From Gracilaria domingensis (taxonomy: Eukaryota; Rhodophyta; Florideophyceae; Gracilariales; Gracilariaceae): DNA of 63,824 bases. Of the stretch, positions 1-10,515 are shown one piece after another (position 1 is the first letter of the stretch; each line of letters starts with the position of its first letter). The stretch is from contig VCMS01000311.1 of NCBI GenBank assembly GCA_022539475.1, positions 1 to 63,824 on the forward strand. The letters are read 5' to 3'. The notes beneath the pieces are model-generated. The model had not been told where the DNA came from and searched no databases. It was given only the letters and a program-made list of their open reading frames with translations. Position numbers and translations under genes: made by a program.

Positions 1-1437
1 GAGGGCTAATAGATTTCCTGACTGCCCGAGATATAAGGAGTGCCGGAGGCAGGAAGATATTTGAGAAGGCCACTAACTGCCAAGAACCTGCAGAAGCTTT
101 GAGCAGTGCACAGCTGCGAAGAGTGTTGTGAATAACAAACCTGTGGAGAACGATATCTTGTAAGCGAAGTTTTCTTTGATAAGCAGGCGGGGATGAGACG
201 CAGAAACTACGCGATTTAGATTCTCCTTCTCTCTATGGAATAGTGGTATATACCTACCGGTGCGATGCCTTGTTGGTTATTTCATGACCAGGCAGAAAGC
301 AGGTGTGAAGACGACAAGTTTCATTCACCGAACAGCTAGATAGAACCATTTGAGGTCGCTATTATACGACTTATATACTCGGGCACACTATAGATGGGAG
401 AGATACGAGCAACAAGTCCACAATGATTGAAGAAGAAACAACCGAAAAACAGACGAAAAGTGGAACATGCACCACTTTGTACATACCCTCACGATCTTTT
501 ACGTCGTTGTCCATACAAAGACAACTGTGATCGACGGGTTCAGCTATCAGTGAGGTCTTCATGGGCCATCGGAGGTTGTTTGCGCAGCTCATCTTGGATC
601 CACACCGACATGTTCGGGCTACGATGGTGGTAGAGGCGTACTTGTTTACATGAATATGCATGTACCCGTTTTGGAATGCGAGTATCCGCGCTAGAGACAC
701 GGGAGTCTGGTTATGACTCCGCAAGCTTAGAGTACTCGATTCAAACACACAGGATGTGCACAATGAGCAGTACTAGTGAGATGCGGTGGAATGACCTTGA
801 GTGATGAATGCGATATAAACCTCCGAATACTGGCTAAGGAATTTTTTGACAGACCTCGAAACTATATGCGCCCACGATGCCTCTATAGCTTACCGGTCTA
901 AATCAGAGCCAGTGATACTGGATCGAGTTTTCGGAGATACGGACCTGATACCGTAGCTGGTTTTCCTCCCGGTGAGTTGCCTGCACGAAATTTCCAGAAC
1001 TTATCGGAGTTGCTATGAAACGGCGATACAGGATATGTGCTCATCACGGCACGGTTCAATGTGGGCATTCACCCCAAAACCCCGATATGTGACTGAGAAA
1101 ACTTCTACATAATTCCGGGTATATGCCGAACCTTCTCTCGATCCACAGTCTGCCACCCCATCTCGAGTCGAGAATATATGGACTCGATGAGCTCCGATAG
1201 CGAGGATTCAGAAGCCGTGACCTCATCGTGCGCGAACATGAACTCATCGGATTGGCGGTACAACATCGAAAGAACTAGTATTCGAGCCGCCGTTGAAGGG
1301 TATATCCAGTCTCTTTAGAATGAAATATGGACAAGGTGTGGAAAGGGGAAATGAGAAAGTCACACTTTGTAGCGTACAACTCTGACATGAAGGACTAAGG
1401 CACACACATGAAACGTTTGTGAATCAGGTGAGATTTT
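1..1437. other. No convincing gene; possible 5' part of the methyltransferase-SET gene
   Basis: No long or recognisable reading frame is present. A 46-codon frame beginning with ATG at 1178 is Ser/Asp/Glu-rich at its start and ends at a stop near 1318. It could be a scrap of the N-terminal part of the decayed methyltransferase gene that follows, but nothing in it identifies a domain. Confidence 0.4.
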
Positions 1438-2053
1438 ATGGGTGAGGCACAGCTTGTCCTAACAGACCCTCCGTTTAACACTCGAAGGAAGAGGAGCAAC
1501 GGATTAGTGCTCACGATGTCTTCAGTGAGGATGACATGATCAGTACGGCTGACTTAATAAGTTCCGCGCTTCGGTCAGGTGGGCACTTCATTATATTCTG
1601 TGCCATGGCACAGTTTAATGTTGGCACAGGATAATTCGGAAACGGCGAGTACGAAAGATGAAGCTGGAAGCGAAGGTAAGCCAGAACTCATGCCTTCGTT
1701 TAAAGTGGATGGGAATCCACTGGTGTTCATCCGGGATGGAAGTAATGTTGGTGGGAATCCACGGAAGTTTGGGATACAGCCCGTAACGAAGTACGCCGTT
1801 CATGGGGTGAAGCGTGGATTGCGACCATCGAAGGAGCCAGTCTTACTCCATTTGAGGAGAAAATTTCATTCCTTCTACTTTCCCGGCAAACAGGAATATA
1901 ATTGACCGGGTGCCGAAACCGAGAGCGGGGGAGTGGTTGACATGGAAGGTAAATGACCCAGGTAGTTCAGCACCAAGTGGGCAGTACATAAGAATGGAGC
2001 AGAAGTCCAGGGAGTTGATGAAAGAGTTGATATGTCGGTTCACAAGACCTGGT
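1438..2053 (+). pseudogene. Beta-class DNA amino-methyltransferase, 5' part of a methyltransferase-SET fusion, interrupted by E1
   Basis: The frame opened by ATG 1438 reads VLTDPPFNTRR, a DPPY-type motif IV (DPPF at 1465-1476). After a frameshift it continues with a segment ending GGHFIIFCAMAQFN. A further frame near 1640-1860 has PLVFIR, and the frame ending at 2053 has EWLTWKVND, SGQYIRMEQKSRELM and TRPG. The sequence resumes beyond E1 at 13639 with DLVMDMFAGTF, the AdoMet-binding motif I. The order motif IV then motif I is that of beta-class N6-adenine/N4-cytosine DNA methyltransferases. At least three frameshifts and the E1 insertion make it a pseudogene. Which base it modified cannot be read from the sequence. 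Confidence 0.75.
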
Positions 2054-2793
2054 TGTAGTGCAACGCTCATCTATGAGTATTCTGACTGGACTTTAGTCAT
2101 ATTTCCCGTTTACGGGTTTGCCTGGTACACACTAGTATATGACTAGTAGTTACTAGTGGTTGCCATTGGGATGGTTCGGACACGTGGGACACGGTGGAGC
2201 TGATCGGAGGTTGGCCACTACACGTCGGCGGTTGCCACAATTAGTGGGAAGTTTAGTTAATATTATTTATCAATTTTAGTGAGGACACTACTTAGTGCGA
2301 CGGCGTCGCCGCCGTCGCACCAGTAAAGTGCCCCAAACCAGGGTGATCCTACCTCAAGGATCTTGGCTCTAGCCACTCTCGCCTTCGGCGGTGCACAACT
2401 CCTTATCGGAGGGACTCCCCGTTGTAACGGTGCGGCTATCCACCCTGCGTCTCCACAGAACCCAACTTGGGGAGTGTTATAACCATCTGTTGTCGTGTTC
2501 GACACTGTATAGGGAATACCCCGGCGATACGCCGTACCTCTCTTTTTCCCCTCTCTCTCCTATCTTTCCCTTTCCCCACTCCGTGGTTTCGTCCCTCTTC
2601 GAGGCTACTACACTCGCGTGCGAGTCATCCTTCTCTGCTCAACTCTCAACGCCCCGTCGTGACGGTTTGGCTCCGGTCTTACACCCGGCTAGTTGCGCCA
2701 TTCCAGAGAGGCTCTGTTCTCTGGGTTGCCCTCAGTAGAGGAAGATCCCGAACGTCTTCGTGGTGTCTTTTCCCGCTCACGGGTTGCACTACA
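2054..2793 (+). repeat. E1 5' LTR
   Basis: 740 bp, beginning TGTAGTGCAAC and ending GTTGCACTACA, a perfect terminal inverted repeat with TG...CA ends. It contains several short palindromes: CCCGTTTACGGG, CCGTTGTAACGG, CCGTCGTGACGG, and a hairpin with 11-bp arms at 2295-2320. Confidence 0.95.
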
Positions 2794-2795
2794 AA

Positions 2796-2813
2796 GTGGT
2801 TTACCGACTTAGA
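2796..2813 (+). promoter_or_regulatory. E1 putative primer-binding site
   Basis: Two bases after the LTR the sequence TGGTTTACCGACTTAGAA would pair with a tRNA 3' end finishing ...AAACCA. The position and the TGG start suit a PBS. The tRNA is not identified. Confidence 0.5.
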
Positions 2814-2892
2814 AGGTTGACCCACTCTTGTGTACCCTCTTTGAGGTTCGTTTTCTCTCGGAAATTCCCGTGTAACGGTTGGTTGGATACCG

Positions 2893-5088
2893 ATGTCTCG
2901 GAAGCCCTCCGATGCGGAGCCTGCGATCACTCGCAGTCGTTCCACAAACGGTGGTAATCCCACGGATGGTCGGCCCCCTTCGAGGATACCAGTCCGCCCT
3001 GAATCTGCATTGGGTAACAGACCGTCCTCGCGGACGTCTAACCCGCCGGCACGCCGGACACTTCCGTTTTCCCCGTTGATCCCTCCCACTGATGGGATTG
3101 CTCCGGCATCTGCCGTTGCCGCACTGGCTCCTGCTGGGCAGGTAAAGGCGACCGCCGAGGCGTCTCAGGCCCGTCGGGAGAAGATTGACGACCCCCAGGG
3201 CGCAACCCTGGAAGAGCAGGTTCGCATGCTGCGAGCTGCTCACAATTCCCTTATGGGAGCCCATGATTCCCTCGCGGGAGAAGTCCGGACGCTCCGGGAG
3301 GAAGTCCGCACATTTCCTGTGAAGGATGTTGCAGAGGATCTCCGTATTTTACGGTCTGATGTCAACTCCGTGCTGGAATGCATTGGAGGACCCGCTGCCT
3401 TCGTTGAAGGAATCGAGACCCGATTCGATCGGATTCGAAGCCGTCTGGAGACGTTGGAGAAGGCCGCTATCGCGGAACTCGCCACTCCGGCGGAGCCGGT
3501 TGAAGTGTCGCATCGCGACAAGAACACCGGTCGGGACAAATCACGCCGCAGACGGCAGGCCAAGGAGCAAAACCAGTACTCCGACTCGGATTCGAGTACG
3601 TCAGCTGACGCCCCGAATGATTCGGAAAGTTCGTCAGAGTCTTCCATCGAAGATGGTCGTGCAGGGCACTCATCACGTTCTAAGCGGTCATCGGCCACCC
3701 AAGGTGTTGTTCGTACCCGGTCGAAGGGACGGAAGCACTCCGAGTTGAAGGAGCTGAAGCCGACGAACCCGATGTATCGGAAGCTACTCTCATACCGGTA
3801 TTACCGTTTGGAGGATTCCTCATTGGATCGCACACCCCGTGGGACGGGTAAAGTGAAGGACTGCATCCGCCGTATGCAGCTCTCACTGCGTAACCAGACC
3901 TTTTCTGGAGACGACCCAGTCCTGGTGCTTGATTTTCTCGCCCGTTTTGTGGCGGAGGCCGATGTTCTCGGGATGAACGAAGGCCAGGCCTACATTGCGT
4001 TACCGTATTTCTTACGGGGGGTGGCCGAAGACCAGTTCAACTCTGTAAGAGGCTCATCTCGTGCCTCCGAAGGAGTGGTTACGTGCTGGCCGGAAGCGGT
4101 TCAGCACTTGCTGCGCTCGTATGCCACCAACGACGCAATCGGCACGGCCATCCTGGCACTCCGGGACCCCCGGCAGAAGTCTGGAGAGACGGAAACCGAT
4201 TACTCGGTCCGCCTGAATAAGGCTTTCCACCGTTGTGGTAATGTCTACCCCGCAGGGGAACGTTGTACGATGATCGTCGATGGCCTCGACCCGGCCATCA
4301 AGACCTTGGTCGCCCGCTACCGCGAGGATAAGCGGAAGATTACCTACCTCGAGTTAGTCCAGTACGCTCGAGTGGAGGGTGATGCACTTCGTGCACGAGG
4401 TCCTGTCACCAGGTCGAAGTCCGCCAAGGCATTGATGATGGAGACTGGATCCCCATCGTTGTCGCTGCACACGAGCGAGGCCTCCCCAAGGGAGTACGAC
4501 AACGTCCAGTTGGCCCAGGAAGGCCGGAGTTCCATTCCAACTACGGAACTACCGTCAACGACGGATGCCTCCTTCGATACCGCTCGGGACAGCACGCTGC
4601 TTTACGCAGATGCAAACCGTGTGAACGGGCCGAGAATCCCGTACGCGAACGGAGCAACCCGTTTTCAACGGCCTGGATGGAAGGACACACGCCCTAGGTT
4701 AGGGTTCACCGATGCTCGGAATAGTAACCCGCGTTCGGGGATGGCAAGGCCGATCTGTCACCTTTGCTACACGCATGGTCACATTTCGCCGCAGTGCCTC
4801 CTCTCGATGAGGGATATGTCCATGGTTACGGTGAACTATGAAGCCTTGACTCCAGAGGAGAAGAGAACCGTCCCTATGACTTCGTACTTGCGTGCGAAGA
4901 CGGACTTCTCTCACGCTGTCGCATCACCACCGCCGCAGCGGAATGTCCAGGCACCACCCGTGCATCCAAACCCTCGGCATGTTGCCGAACCCCAAACCGC
5001 TAACGCGGGACCCCACGGCCAACGAGCCCAAGCACTCGTAGCCGAGGAACCTGAGCAGCCGCCGCAAGCGGAAGTTCAGGGAAACTGA
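2893..5088 (+). CDS. gag: E1 Gag polyprotein
   Basis: 731 codons from an ATG 99 bases after the LTR. The N-terminal 100 residues are Ser/Pro/Arg-rich. A helical, probably coiled-coil stretch follows at about residues 95-190, then an acidic Ser-rich linker. The conserved capsid-like block starts at LKPTNPMYRKLLSYRYYRLED and includes VLDFLARFVAEADV and SVRLNKAFHRCGNVY. One CCHC zinc knuckle, CHLCYTHGHISPQC, lies at residues 622-635. The same block is recognisable in E3, so it is a real capsid domain. The frame ends at TGA 5086, directly after a potential -1 slippery heptamer. Gag would form the particle in which reverse transcription takes place. Confidence 0.9.
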   Translation: MSRKPSDAEPAITRSRSTNGGNPTDGRPPSRIPVRPESALGNRPSSRTSNPPARRTLPFSPLIPPTDGIAPASAVAALAPAGQVKATAEASQARREKIDDPQGATLEEQVRMLRAAHNSLMGAHDSLAGEVRTLREEVRTFPVKDVAEDLRILRSDVNSVLECIGGPAAFVEGIETRFDRIRSRLETLEKAAIAELATPAEPVEVSHRDKNTGRDKSRRRRQAKEQNQYSDSDSSTSADAPNDSESSSESSIEDGRAGHSSRSKRSSATQGVVRTRSKGRKHSELKELKPTNPMYRKLLSYRYYRLEDSSLDRTPRGTGKVKDCIRRMQLSLRNQTFSGDDPVLVLDFLARFVAEADVLGMNEGQAYIALPYFLRGVAEDQFNSVRGSSRASEGVVTCWPEAVQHLLRSYATNDAIGTAILALRDPRQKSGETETDYSVRLNKAFHRCGNVYPAGERCTMIVDGLDPAIKTLVARYREDKRKITYLELVQYARVEGDALRARGPVTRSKSAKALMMETGSPSLSLHTSEASPREYDNVQLAQEGRSSIPTTELPSTTDASFDTARDSTLLYADANRVNGPRIPYANGATRFQRPGWKDTRPRLGFTDARNSNPRSGMARPICHLCYTHGHISPQCLLSMRDMSMVTVNYEALTPEEKRTVPMTSYLRAKTDFSHAVASPPPQRNVQAPPVHPNPRHVAEPQTANAGPHGQRAQALVAEEPEQPPQAEVQGN

Positions 5089-5132
5089 ACGAGGGAGTCT
5101 CCCTTTCGGGAGAGGCGTCCTCAGAGTTGAGG
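5079..5132 (+). promoter_or_regulatory. Putative -1 ribosomal frameshift signal between gag and protease of E1
   Basis: GGGAAAC at 5079-5085 sits in the gag frame as G GGA AAC, the X XXY YYZ form, immediately before the gag stop TGA. A -1 slip enters the protease frame, which is open from 5055. Downstream are a hairpin TCTCCC-tttc-GGGAGA (5098-5113, 12 nt after the heptamer) and CCTCA-gagt-TGAGG. The arrangement matches known -1 frameshift signals; its use is inferred. Confidence 0.65.
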
Positions 5133-5795
5133 CTGTTGACGCCCGAGGCGTCGTTGCCTCGCTCCCCGGTGAAAATCCTCTCGAGGAAAGACGCCGCAGA
5201 CGCGGATTCGGAACACCTCGGTGTTTTGCGTCGACCGTGGATACGGGTAAGGAATAACCGGATCTCGGACCGAATCATGGTGATGGCCAAGCGAAACTAT
5301 AAGGTGTACGCCGAGCTTGGCCTGAGCCCCCAGTTTATGGTGCGTTACCTGACTGTACTAGACACAGGTGCAGGTCCGAACTTCATCGTGGAGTCCCTTC
5401 TCACACCGCAATTGCGGGAACGTATCCGCCGCAGCATGCTTCCTGATGTCGCTGATGCGAATAACAACCCGTTAACAACGGTGGGAACAATCGACTTAGT
5501 CGTACGCTTGGGAACCTCCGTGGTGAAGGTTGACTTCATCGTTTGTCGGTCATTGGCTGCCCCAGTCATTTTGGGTTGCGATTACTGCGACAGGTTTGTC
5601 GATGCAATCAGGCCCCGCCTCAGGCGTGTAGAACTCGACGACGGTTCGTCGGTACCGATCGTCCGTCGTCCGCTGAAGCGGTCATCGCGGAAGCAAGTTC
5701 CACTCCCTGCTGCGCAGGCCCCGGCACCGGCGTCGCGCGAGCCCACCAAGCTCCGCGTCGCCCGTCGATCCGCATCCCGCCTGAGTCCCAAATGA
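5082..5795 (+). CDS. pro: E1 aspartic protease
   Basis: The frame lies -1 to gag. The catalytic motif appears as LTVLDTGAGPNFIVESLL (Asp codon at 5361), followed by VILGCDYCDRFVD, the usual second protease motif with ILG. The homologous frame of E3 has VLDTGAGPSFLVES. The ORF ends at a TGA at 5793. In E3 the same protein continues about 100 residues further, and the E1 counterpart of that linker is scattered over three frames between 5770 and 6044, so E1 has suffered frameshifts here. The enzyme would process Gag and Pol. Confidence 0.8.
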   Translation, partial: KLNEGVSLSGEASSELRLLTPEASLPRSPVKILSRKDAADADSEHLGVLRRPWIRVRNNRISDRIMVMAKRNYKVYAELGLSPQFMVRYLTVLDTGAGPNFIVESLLTPQLRERIRRSMLPDVADANNNPLTTVGTIDLVVRLGTSVVKVDFIVCRSLAAPVILGCDYCDRFVDAIRPRLRRVELDDGSSVPIVRRPLKRSSRKQVPLPAAQAPAPASREPTKLRVARRSASRLSPK

Positions 5796-8700
5796 TGGTG
5801 TCGGTAATTCCCGTCAACACGGTCTTCGGGTTATTCAACCGCTTACCTCGTTGTACGAGAAGTGCCAACTCGCTGTCGCGAATGGCGTTGTGCAAGTCAC
5901 ACCGGATACTCCGTTTCGGATACTCGTTGCCAACTTGGCAGCACCCCCCAGTATCTGGTGAAGAACCAAGTCATTGGGTCTGTGACACCACACCCACTCG
6001 CGATGCTTCCAACGAAGATGACGGCTGCGGATGTTCTCGGATAGTTACCTCCGAAGAGGACGTCGCCTCATCTAAGGAGAGGGAGGGAGTCGCAATTCCT
6101 GCCGCTTCCATGAGTACCACTACCGTCGCAACGGAGAAGCAACCGACTGACTCGGAACCAAACCCTGTGTCAGGGACAGAAGAGCGTAAGCCCACGAGCT
6201 ACGACAAGGTTGACCCCTTGAAGGCGCTCGAGGAACTTGACCTCGGTCATGTACCGGAGTCGCACCGTGAACGTCTAAGAGACATGTTACGGGAGTTTAC
6301 CCTAATGTGGGATGGCTCTCTTGGAGAGATCAATGCAACGGAACACCGTATCGATGTGTTACCGAACACGCGTCCGGTTTCACAACCCCCTTACAGGGCA
6401 GGACCGAAAGCTCGGGAAGAAGAACAGTTCCAAGTGGACAAGATGCTCCGCGCAGGTGTCATCGAGCACGTGCAATCGCCGTGGGCATCCCCAGTGGTAC
6501 TGGTTCTCAAGGCCGACGGAACCTGGAGGTTCTGTGTCGACTATCGCCGACTTAACGCCGTGACGGTAAGAGAAGCTTTCCCAATCCCTCGTATGGACGA
6601 GTGCATCGATTCGCTCGGTGACGCTACCGTGTTCACGGCATTGGATGCCAATTGGGGATATTGGCAAGTCCCCGTCAGGGAGGAAGACCGCGATAAGACT
6701 GCGTTCGTGTGCCACTCGGGCTCCTACCGCTTCAAGCGGATGCCTTTCGGCTTAACCAATGCGCCCGCTACGTTCCAGCGTGCCATCGACATTCTGCTGA
6801 GCCGCTTCAAGTGGCGGACCTGTCTCGTCTACCTTGACGATATCATCGTGTTTTATAGTAATCTGGACGATCATCTCACCCATGTCAGGGACGTGATGAC
6901 CACTCTGCGTGATGCAGGAATCACCCTCAAGTTGAGGAAGTGTGAATTCTTCACCGACACCGTCAAGTATCTTGGGCACATAATCCGTCCAGGACGGCTG
7001 ACGATCGAGGAAGCTCGCGTCAAGTCACTCGCTAAGGCGAAAGAACCGCGGACTCAAACGGAATTACGCTCCTTCTTAGGGCTGGTCAACGTCTACAGAC
7101 GGTTCGTGCCGAACTTTTCGGACATAGCGGCTCCCCTTAACGCTCTCTTGCGGAAGGGCCAGCCACCAAAACTGGACCCCTTCACGCCCGCACAAGCGGA
7201 AGCGTTCAACTCCTTAAAGGAGGCTGTTACGTCAGCACCGATACTATCGTTACCCAAACCGGGATTGCCGTTCTTCGTGGACACGGACTCGAGCGACTAC
7301 CAAGTAGGCTGCGCGCTGTTCCAAACCACTCCCGAAGGAGAACGAAAACCCATAGGGTACTGGTCACGTTCGCTCAACGTTCATGAACGGAACTACTCCG
7401 TTTCGGAGAAGGAGTGCCTTGCAGTCGTATGGGCATTATCCACCCTCCGTCCGTACCTGCTTGGTGTGCACTTTACCGTGTACACGGATCATTCCTCGTT
7501 GAGGTGGTTGATGAATATCTCTGATCCATCAGGCCGCCTTATGCGGTGGAGGCTCCGCCTAGCGGAATTCGACTTCGACGTCGTGTACAAAAAGGGGACC
7601 CTGAACATCCAGGCGGACGCGTTGTCGCGCTTACCCACAAATGGGGAAACTCTGGCCGTCGAGGACGATGATATTCCTTGCTTCGTCGTTGGCGATGATG
7701 AGCCGGAACTCCCGGAGTGGCAGCTAGACGACTGGCCAGATGACTGGGACGATATGGACGCTGACTTCGACGAACTGCTTGTTGCAGGCAAAACCGAGGC
7801 TATAAAGCCCCTACCGGGGAATTTTGTCCCGGTATCACCGGAAGAAATGATCCGAGAACAGCATGGAGACCCGTTCTGTATCAAAGTCCGTGCCCGACTA
7901 AACGGAGGCGACACCCTCCCATTCGAGGTTAATGACATCGGCTACCTCATCAGGACAGTCGAGTCACACCCACAAGTCGTGGTACCACACTCGTTACAGA
8001 CGAGGATCCTACACCTTTCGCATTACGCAAAGTTAGGTGGCCACGCAGGTGGACGAAAATTATACCTCACTTTGAGAAGAGATTTCTACTGGCCCGCCAT
8101 GGCGTTGGATTGTTACGCTACGGTACGCTTCTGCGCCGATTGCGCGAAAAACCGCGTGAAGCTGCGAAAGAATTCCAAGAAAGTGAAACTATTCCCTGCC
8201 AGGGTGCCGCTTGAATTTGTGGCAATCGATATTCTCGGACCATTGCTTACCACTCGGAGAGGTAACAAATTTCTTCTCGTTATCACCGATCGGTTCTCGG
8301 AACTGGTTCGGACAGTGCCTCTAAAGAGGATCACCGCGTTCACGGTCGAGCAGGCATTCGCCACGCACTGGATCTTCGTGTACGGTCCTCCTGTGGAGTT
8401 ATTATCCGATAACGGAAAGCAATTCGCATCCCGGTTCTTCCAGGATGTCTGCCGCATCATGGACGTGAAGAACCTCTTCACGACCACTTACCATCCCCAA
8501 TGTAATGGGCAAGTTGAACGGTATAACCGTACGATATTGGCATCTCTCCGTTCCTACGTTGCTGACCACCCAAAAACATGGGACTTATACACCGACGCGT
8601 TAACCTTTGCGTATAACACGCAGGTACACAGGACTACTGGTGTTTCCCCATTCGAACTGGTTTTGTCAAGGACACCCCCGCCATTGGCGTTAGAATCACA

Positions 8701-8857
8701 AGCTACCTTGGGCAGTTTCCCATCTGTGGGTGATTATCGCCAACAATGGAAAGCGTCGCTAACGAAGTTAGTACCGGCTGCCCGGAAGTCAATGGCGAAA
8801 GCCCAAGCCGCTTACAAGCGTGATTTTGATGCTCGCTTGCGAGGAAGGACCCCTTAA
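5543..8857 (+). CDS. pol: E1 Pol: reverse transcriptase, RNase H and integrase core
   Basis: Meaningful Pol sequence begins around 6100; the earlier part of the frame overlaps protease and is noise. RT shows FCVDYRRLN, MPFGLTNAPATFQ and the active site CLVYLDDIIVF. RNase H shows VDTDSSDYQVG, KECLAV and YTDHSSLRWL. Integrase has an HHCC zinc domain (HYAKLGGHAG ... FCADC) and a D,D-35-E core: FVAIDILGP, LLSDNGKQFAS and NGQVERYNRT. The frame ends at TAA 8855, after which the same frame resumes at once with VGNHVFVRKEH, so the stop looks like a nonsense mutation. It would copy the element RNA and insert the DNA. Confidence 0.9.
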   Translation: MSVIGCPSHFGLRLLRQVCRCNQAPPQACRTRRRFVGTDRPSSAEAVIAEASSTPCCAGPGTGVARAHQAPRRPSIRIPPESQMMVSVIPVNTVFGLFNRLPRCTRSANSLSRMALCKSHRILRFGYSLPTWQHPPVSGEEPSHWVCDTTPTRDASNEDDGCGCSRIVTSEEDVASSKEREGVAIPAASMSTTTVATEKQPTDSEPNPVSGTEERKPTSYDKVDPLKALEELDLGHVPESHRERLRDMLREFTLMWDGSLGEINATEHRIDVLPNTRPVSQPPYRAGPKAREEEQFQVDKMLRAGVIEHVQSPWASPVVLVLKADGTWRFCVDYRRLNAVTVREAFPIPRMDECIDSLGDATVFTALDANWGYWQVPVREEDRDKTAFVCHSGSYRFKRMPFGLTNAPATFQRAIDILLSRFKWRTCLVYLDDIIVFYSNLDDHLTHVRDVMTTLRDAGITLKLRKCEFFTDTVKYLGHIIRPGRLTIEEARVKSLAKAKEPRTQTELRSFLGLVNVYRRFVPNFSDIAAPLNALLRKGQPPKLDPFTPAQAEAFNSLKEAVTSAPILSLPKPGLPFFVDTDSSDYQVGCALFQTTPEGERKPIGYWSRSLNVHERNYSVSEKECLAVVWALSTLRPYLLGVHFTVYTDHSSLRWLMNISDPSGRLMRWRLRLAEFDFDVVYKKGTLNIQADALSRLPTNGETLAVEDDDIPCFVVGDDEPELPEWQLDDWPDDWDDMDADFDELLVAGKTEAIKPLPGNFVPVSPEEMIREQHGDPFCIKVRARLNGGDTLPFEVNDIGYLIRTVESHPQVVVPHSLQTRILHLSHYAKLGGHAGGRKLYLTLRRDFYWPAMALDCYATVRFCADCAKNRVKLRKNSKKVKLFPARVPLEFVAIDILGPLLTTRRGNKFLLVITDRFSELVRTVPLKRITAFTVEQAFATHWIFVYGPPVELLSDNGKQFASRFFQDVCRIMDVKNLFTTTYHPQCNGQVERYNRTILASLRSYVADHPKTWDLYTDALTFAYNTQVHRTTGVSPFELVLSRTPPPLALESQATLGSFPSVGDYRQQWKASLTKLVPAARKSMAKAQAAYKRDFDARLRGRTP

Positions 8858-10515
8858 TCCCTTACGGTGGGAAACCATGTCTTCGTACGGAAGGAACACT
8901 ACAACCCTGAAAAGGGCAAACGTCATAAGCTCTCGCCTGTGGCGGATGGACCGTACAAGGTAATCTCGGTTGCACCGGACACTGTTGTAGTCGAGATCGC
9001 TGACGCGCATGAGCGGATCTCCCGCGACCGCGTGGTAATGGCCCCTCCACCCTCGTCTGAGGTTACCCCGTCTGATACAGAGCCCGTGTCTACGGAGTCA
9101 ACAACACCGGTACCACCGGAAACAAATGTGGTGACAAGACCCTCCGTCCTGCCCCACCTCACCGAGGCCTTACAGACCTCCCGATAGAGTCGGTGCCGCC
9201 GACTGTGTCGGACAATGATCGCCACCAGGGCACCCCCGTTTCTGTCCCATCGCTGAGTTCACCTACCCGCGATGCGGGACATTCTGTTACTACCCACGCC
9301 GCTCCATCTAAGGAGGAGGAGGAGGTTATCAGCTCTGCTGAGAGTCATAACCCGACGTCGCGTCGTGAGGACAACCGTGAAGCACGGACCATACGGAGCT
9401 CTCCGGATGTTCCGGCCAGTGCGCGGGCATCGCGTCCGCAACGCACGCTCGCACGCCGCACACACAGCCCCGTTGCCGGGAAGTCTACACCGTCGCCGGG
9501 TAAGGACACTCACGCAGAAGCGAATTCGGTTAAGTCAACAGAACCTCGTGGCCAACCAGCCGCGCTGGGTCGAACGAAGTCGAAAGATGTCGCCGGCATC
9601 ACGCCGACGCCGTCGGAACGAAGCCCCACTGGGGAAAGCGCAGCGACATCGCGGCCCGCCGCGCGACGCGACGCAGAACGACCAGGAATCCTGGAAAATC
9701 CTGCGGAGCAGGCACGAGCTGAGGAAAAAGAAGTCCCGAGCAACTCGGTAGAACCCGGCGGTACAGCCGTGGGAATGCCGGACACTCCGGGAAGAGTTCA
9801 CGTCATGGACGGTACGGCGCCAAATATTGGGCGTAAAATATCGGCGCAAGCGCAGGCACGAGCGGAGATCACGAGATCGCAAGCCGCCGGCGGTGTCGAT
9901 AACCCCGGTAACCCGGAAGTAACCGTTCAGAACGGGAACTTGAGCAAAGAAAGAAAAGGGCCAACGGCGCAGCCGTTGGAGGACACCTGCAACAGGGAGG
10001 CGGTTCTCCCGAGGGAGTTTGACAGCCAACCGTCGCTACAGTCACGTGCACGCACGGTTGTGAAGCCACCCGAGGTGGGACTCTCGGACGCAAACGGACA
10101 AGGCGGGCACACAGCTACGCCGACGCCGCCGAAGCGGAAGGACCCACGCCGAGTGGCGGTACGCAGCGACATCGAAAGCACCTCCCTTCGGAGGAAACTG
10201 GCGACGCAAAGCCAGGCGCGCGCTGTTACCCCCGTCACGGGAACCGTTCCCCCGCAAGGGTTGTCGAGCGATGAAGTAACAATAACACGGCAAGGCCGGC
10301 AGGTGTACATTCAGGACTACATTGTCGACCGAATTGTCGGGCATACCTCGGACCAGGAAGGCATCTTGTTATACCGCGTCCGTTGGTACGGCTACGACCC
10401 AGAGTGGGATACATACGAACCTATCGAGCACCTACCACGCTCGAAGGTCGTACAGTACCACCGCTCCGCGGGGACAGCCACACCAGCGACGCTGGACGAT
10501 GCCCAAGTGGGATAA
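8858..10515 (+). pseudogene. E1 integrase C-terminus (GPY/F) and chromodomain, broken from pol
   Basis: Following the stop at 8855-8857, the frame to 9187 has VADGPYKVIS, a GPY/F motif, in the integrase C-terminal domain. A frameshift near 9160-9187 leads into the frame 9193-10515 (440 codons). This begins with a long Ser/Pro/Arg-rich, probably disordered linker and ends with a chromodomain: YIVDRIVGHTSDQEG, YRVRWYGYDPEWDTYEP and IEHLP. Chromodomains on gypsy integrases direct insertion to marked chromatin. Unusual here are the roughly 350-residue linker and the two lesions. Confidence 0.8.

Noticed and set aside
5786..5795. A second programmed frameshift between E1 protease and RT (CCCAAATGA)
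   Set aside because: The phase does not match a -1 slip, and the linker needs three different frames when compared with the intact E3 linker, so it is decay.
9259..10310. Several minus-strand ORFs of 84-164 codons opposite the E1 chromodomain ORF
   Set aside because: Shadows of a GC-rich, codon-biased coding strand; nothing like them is conserved in E4, unlike the true antisense ORF further downstream.
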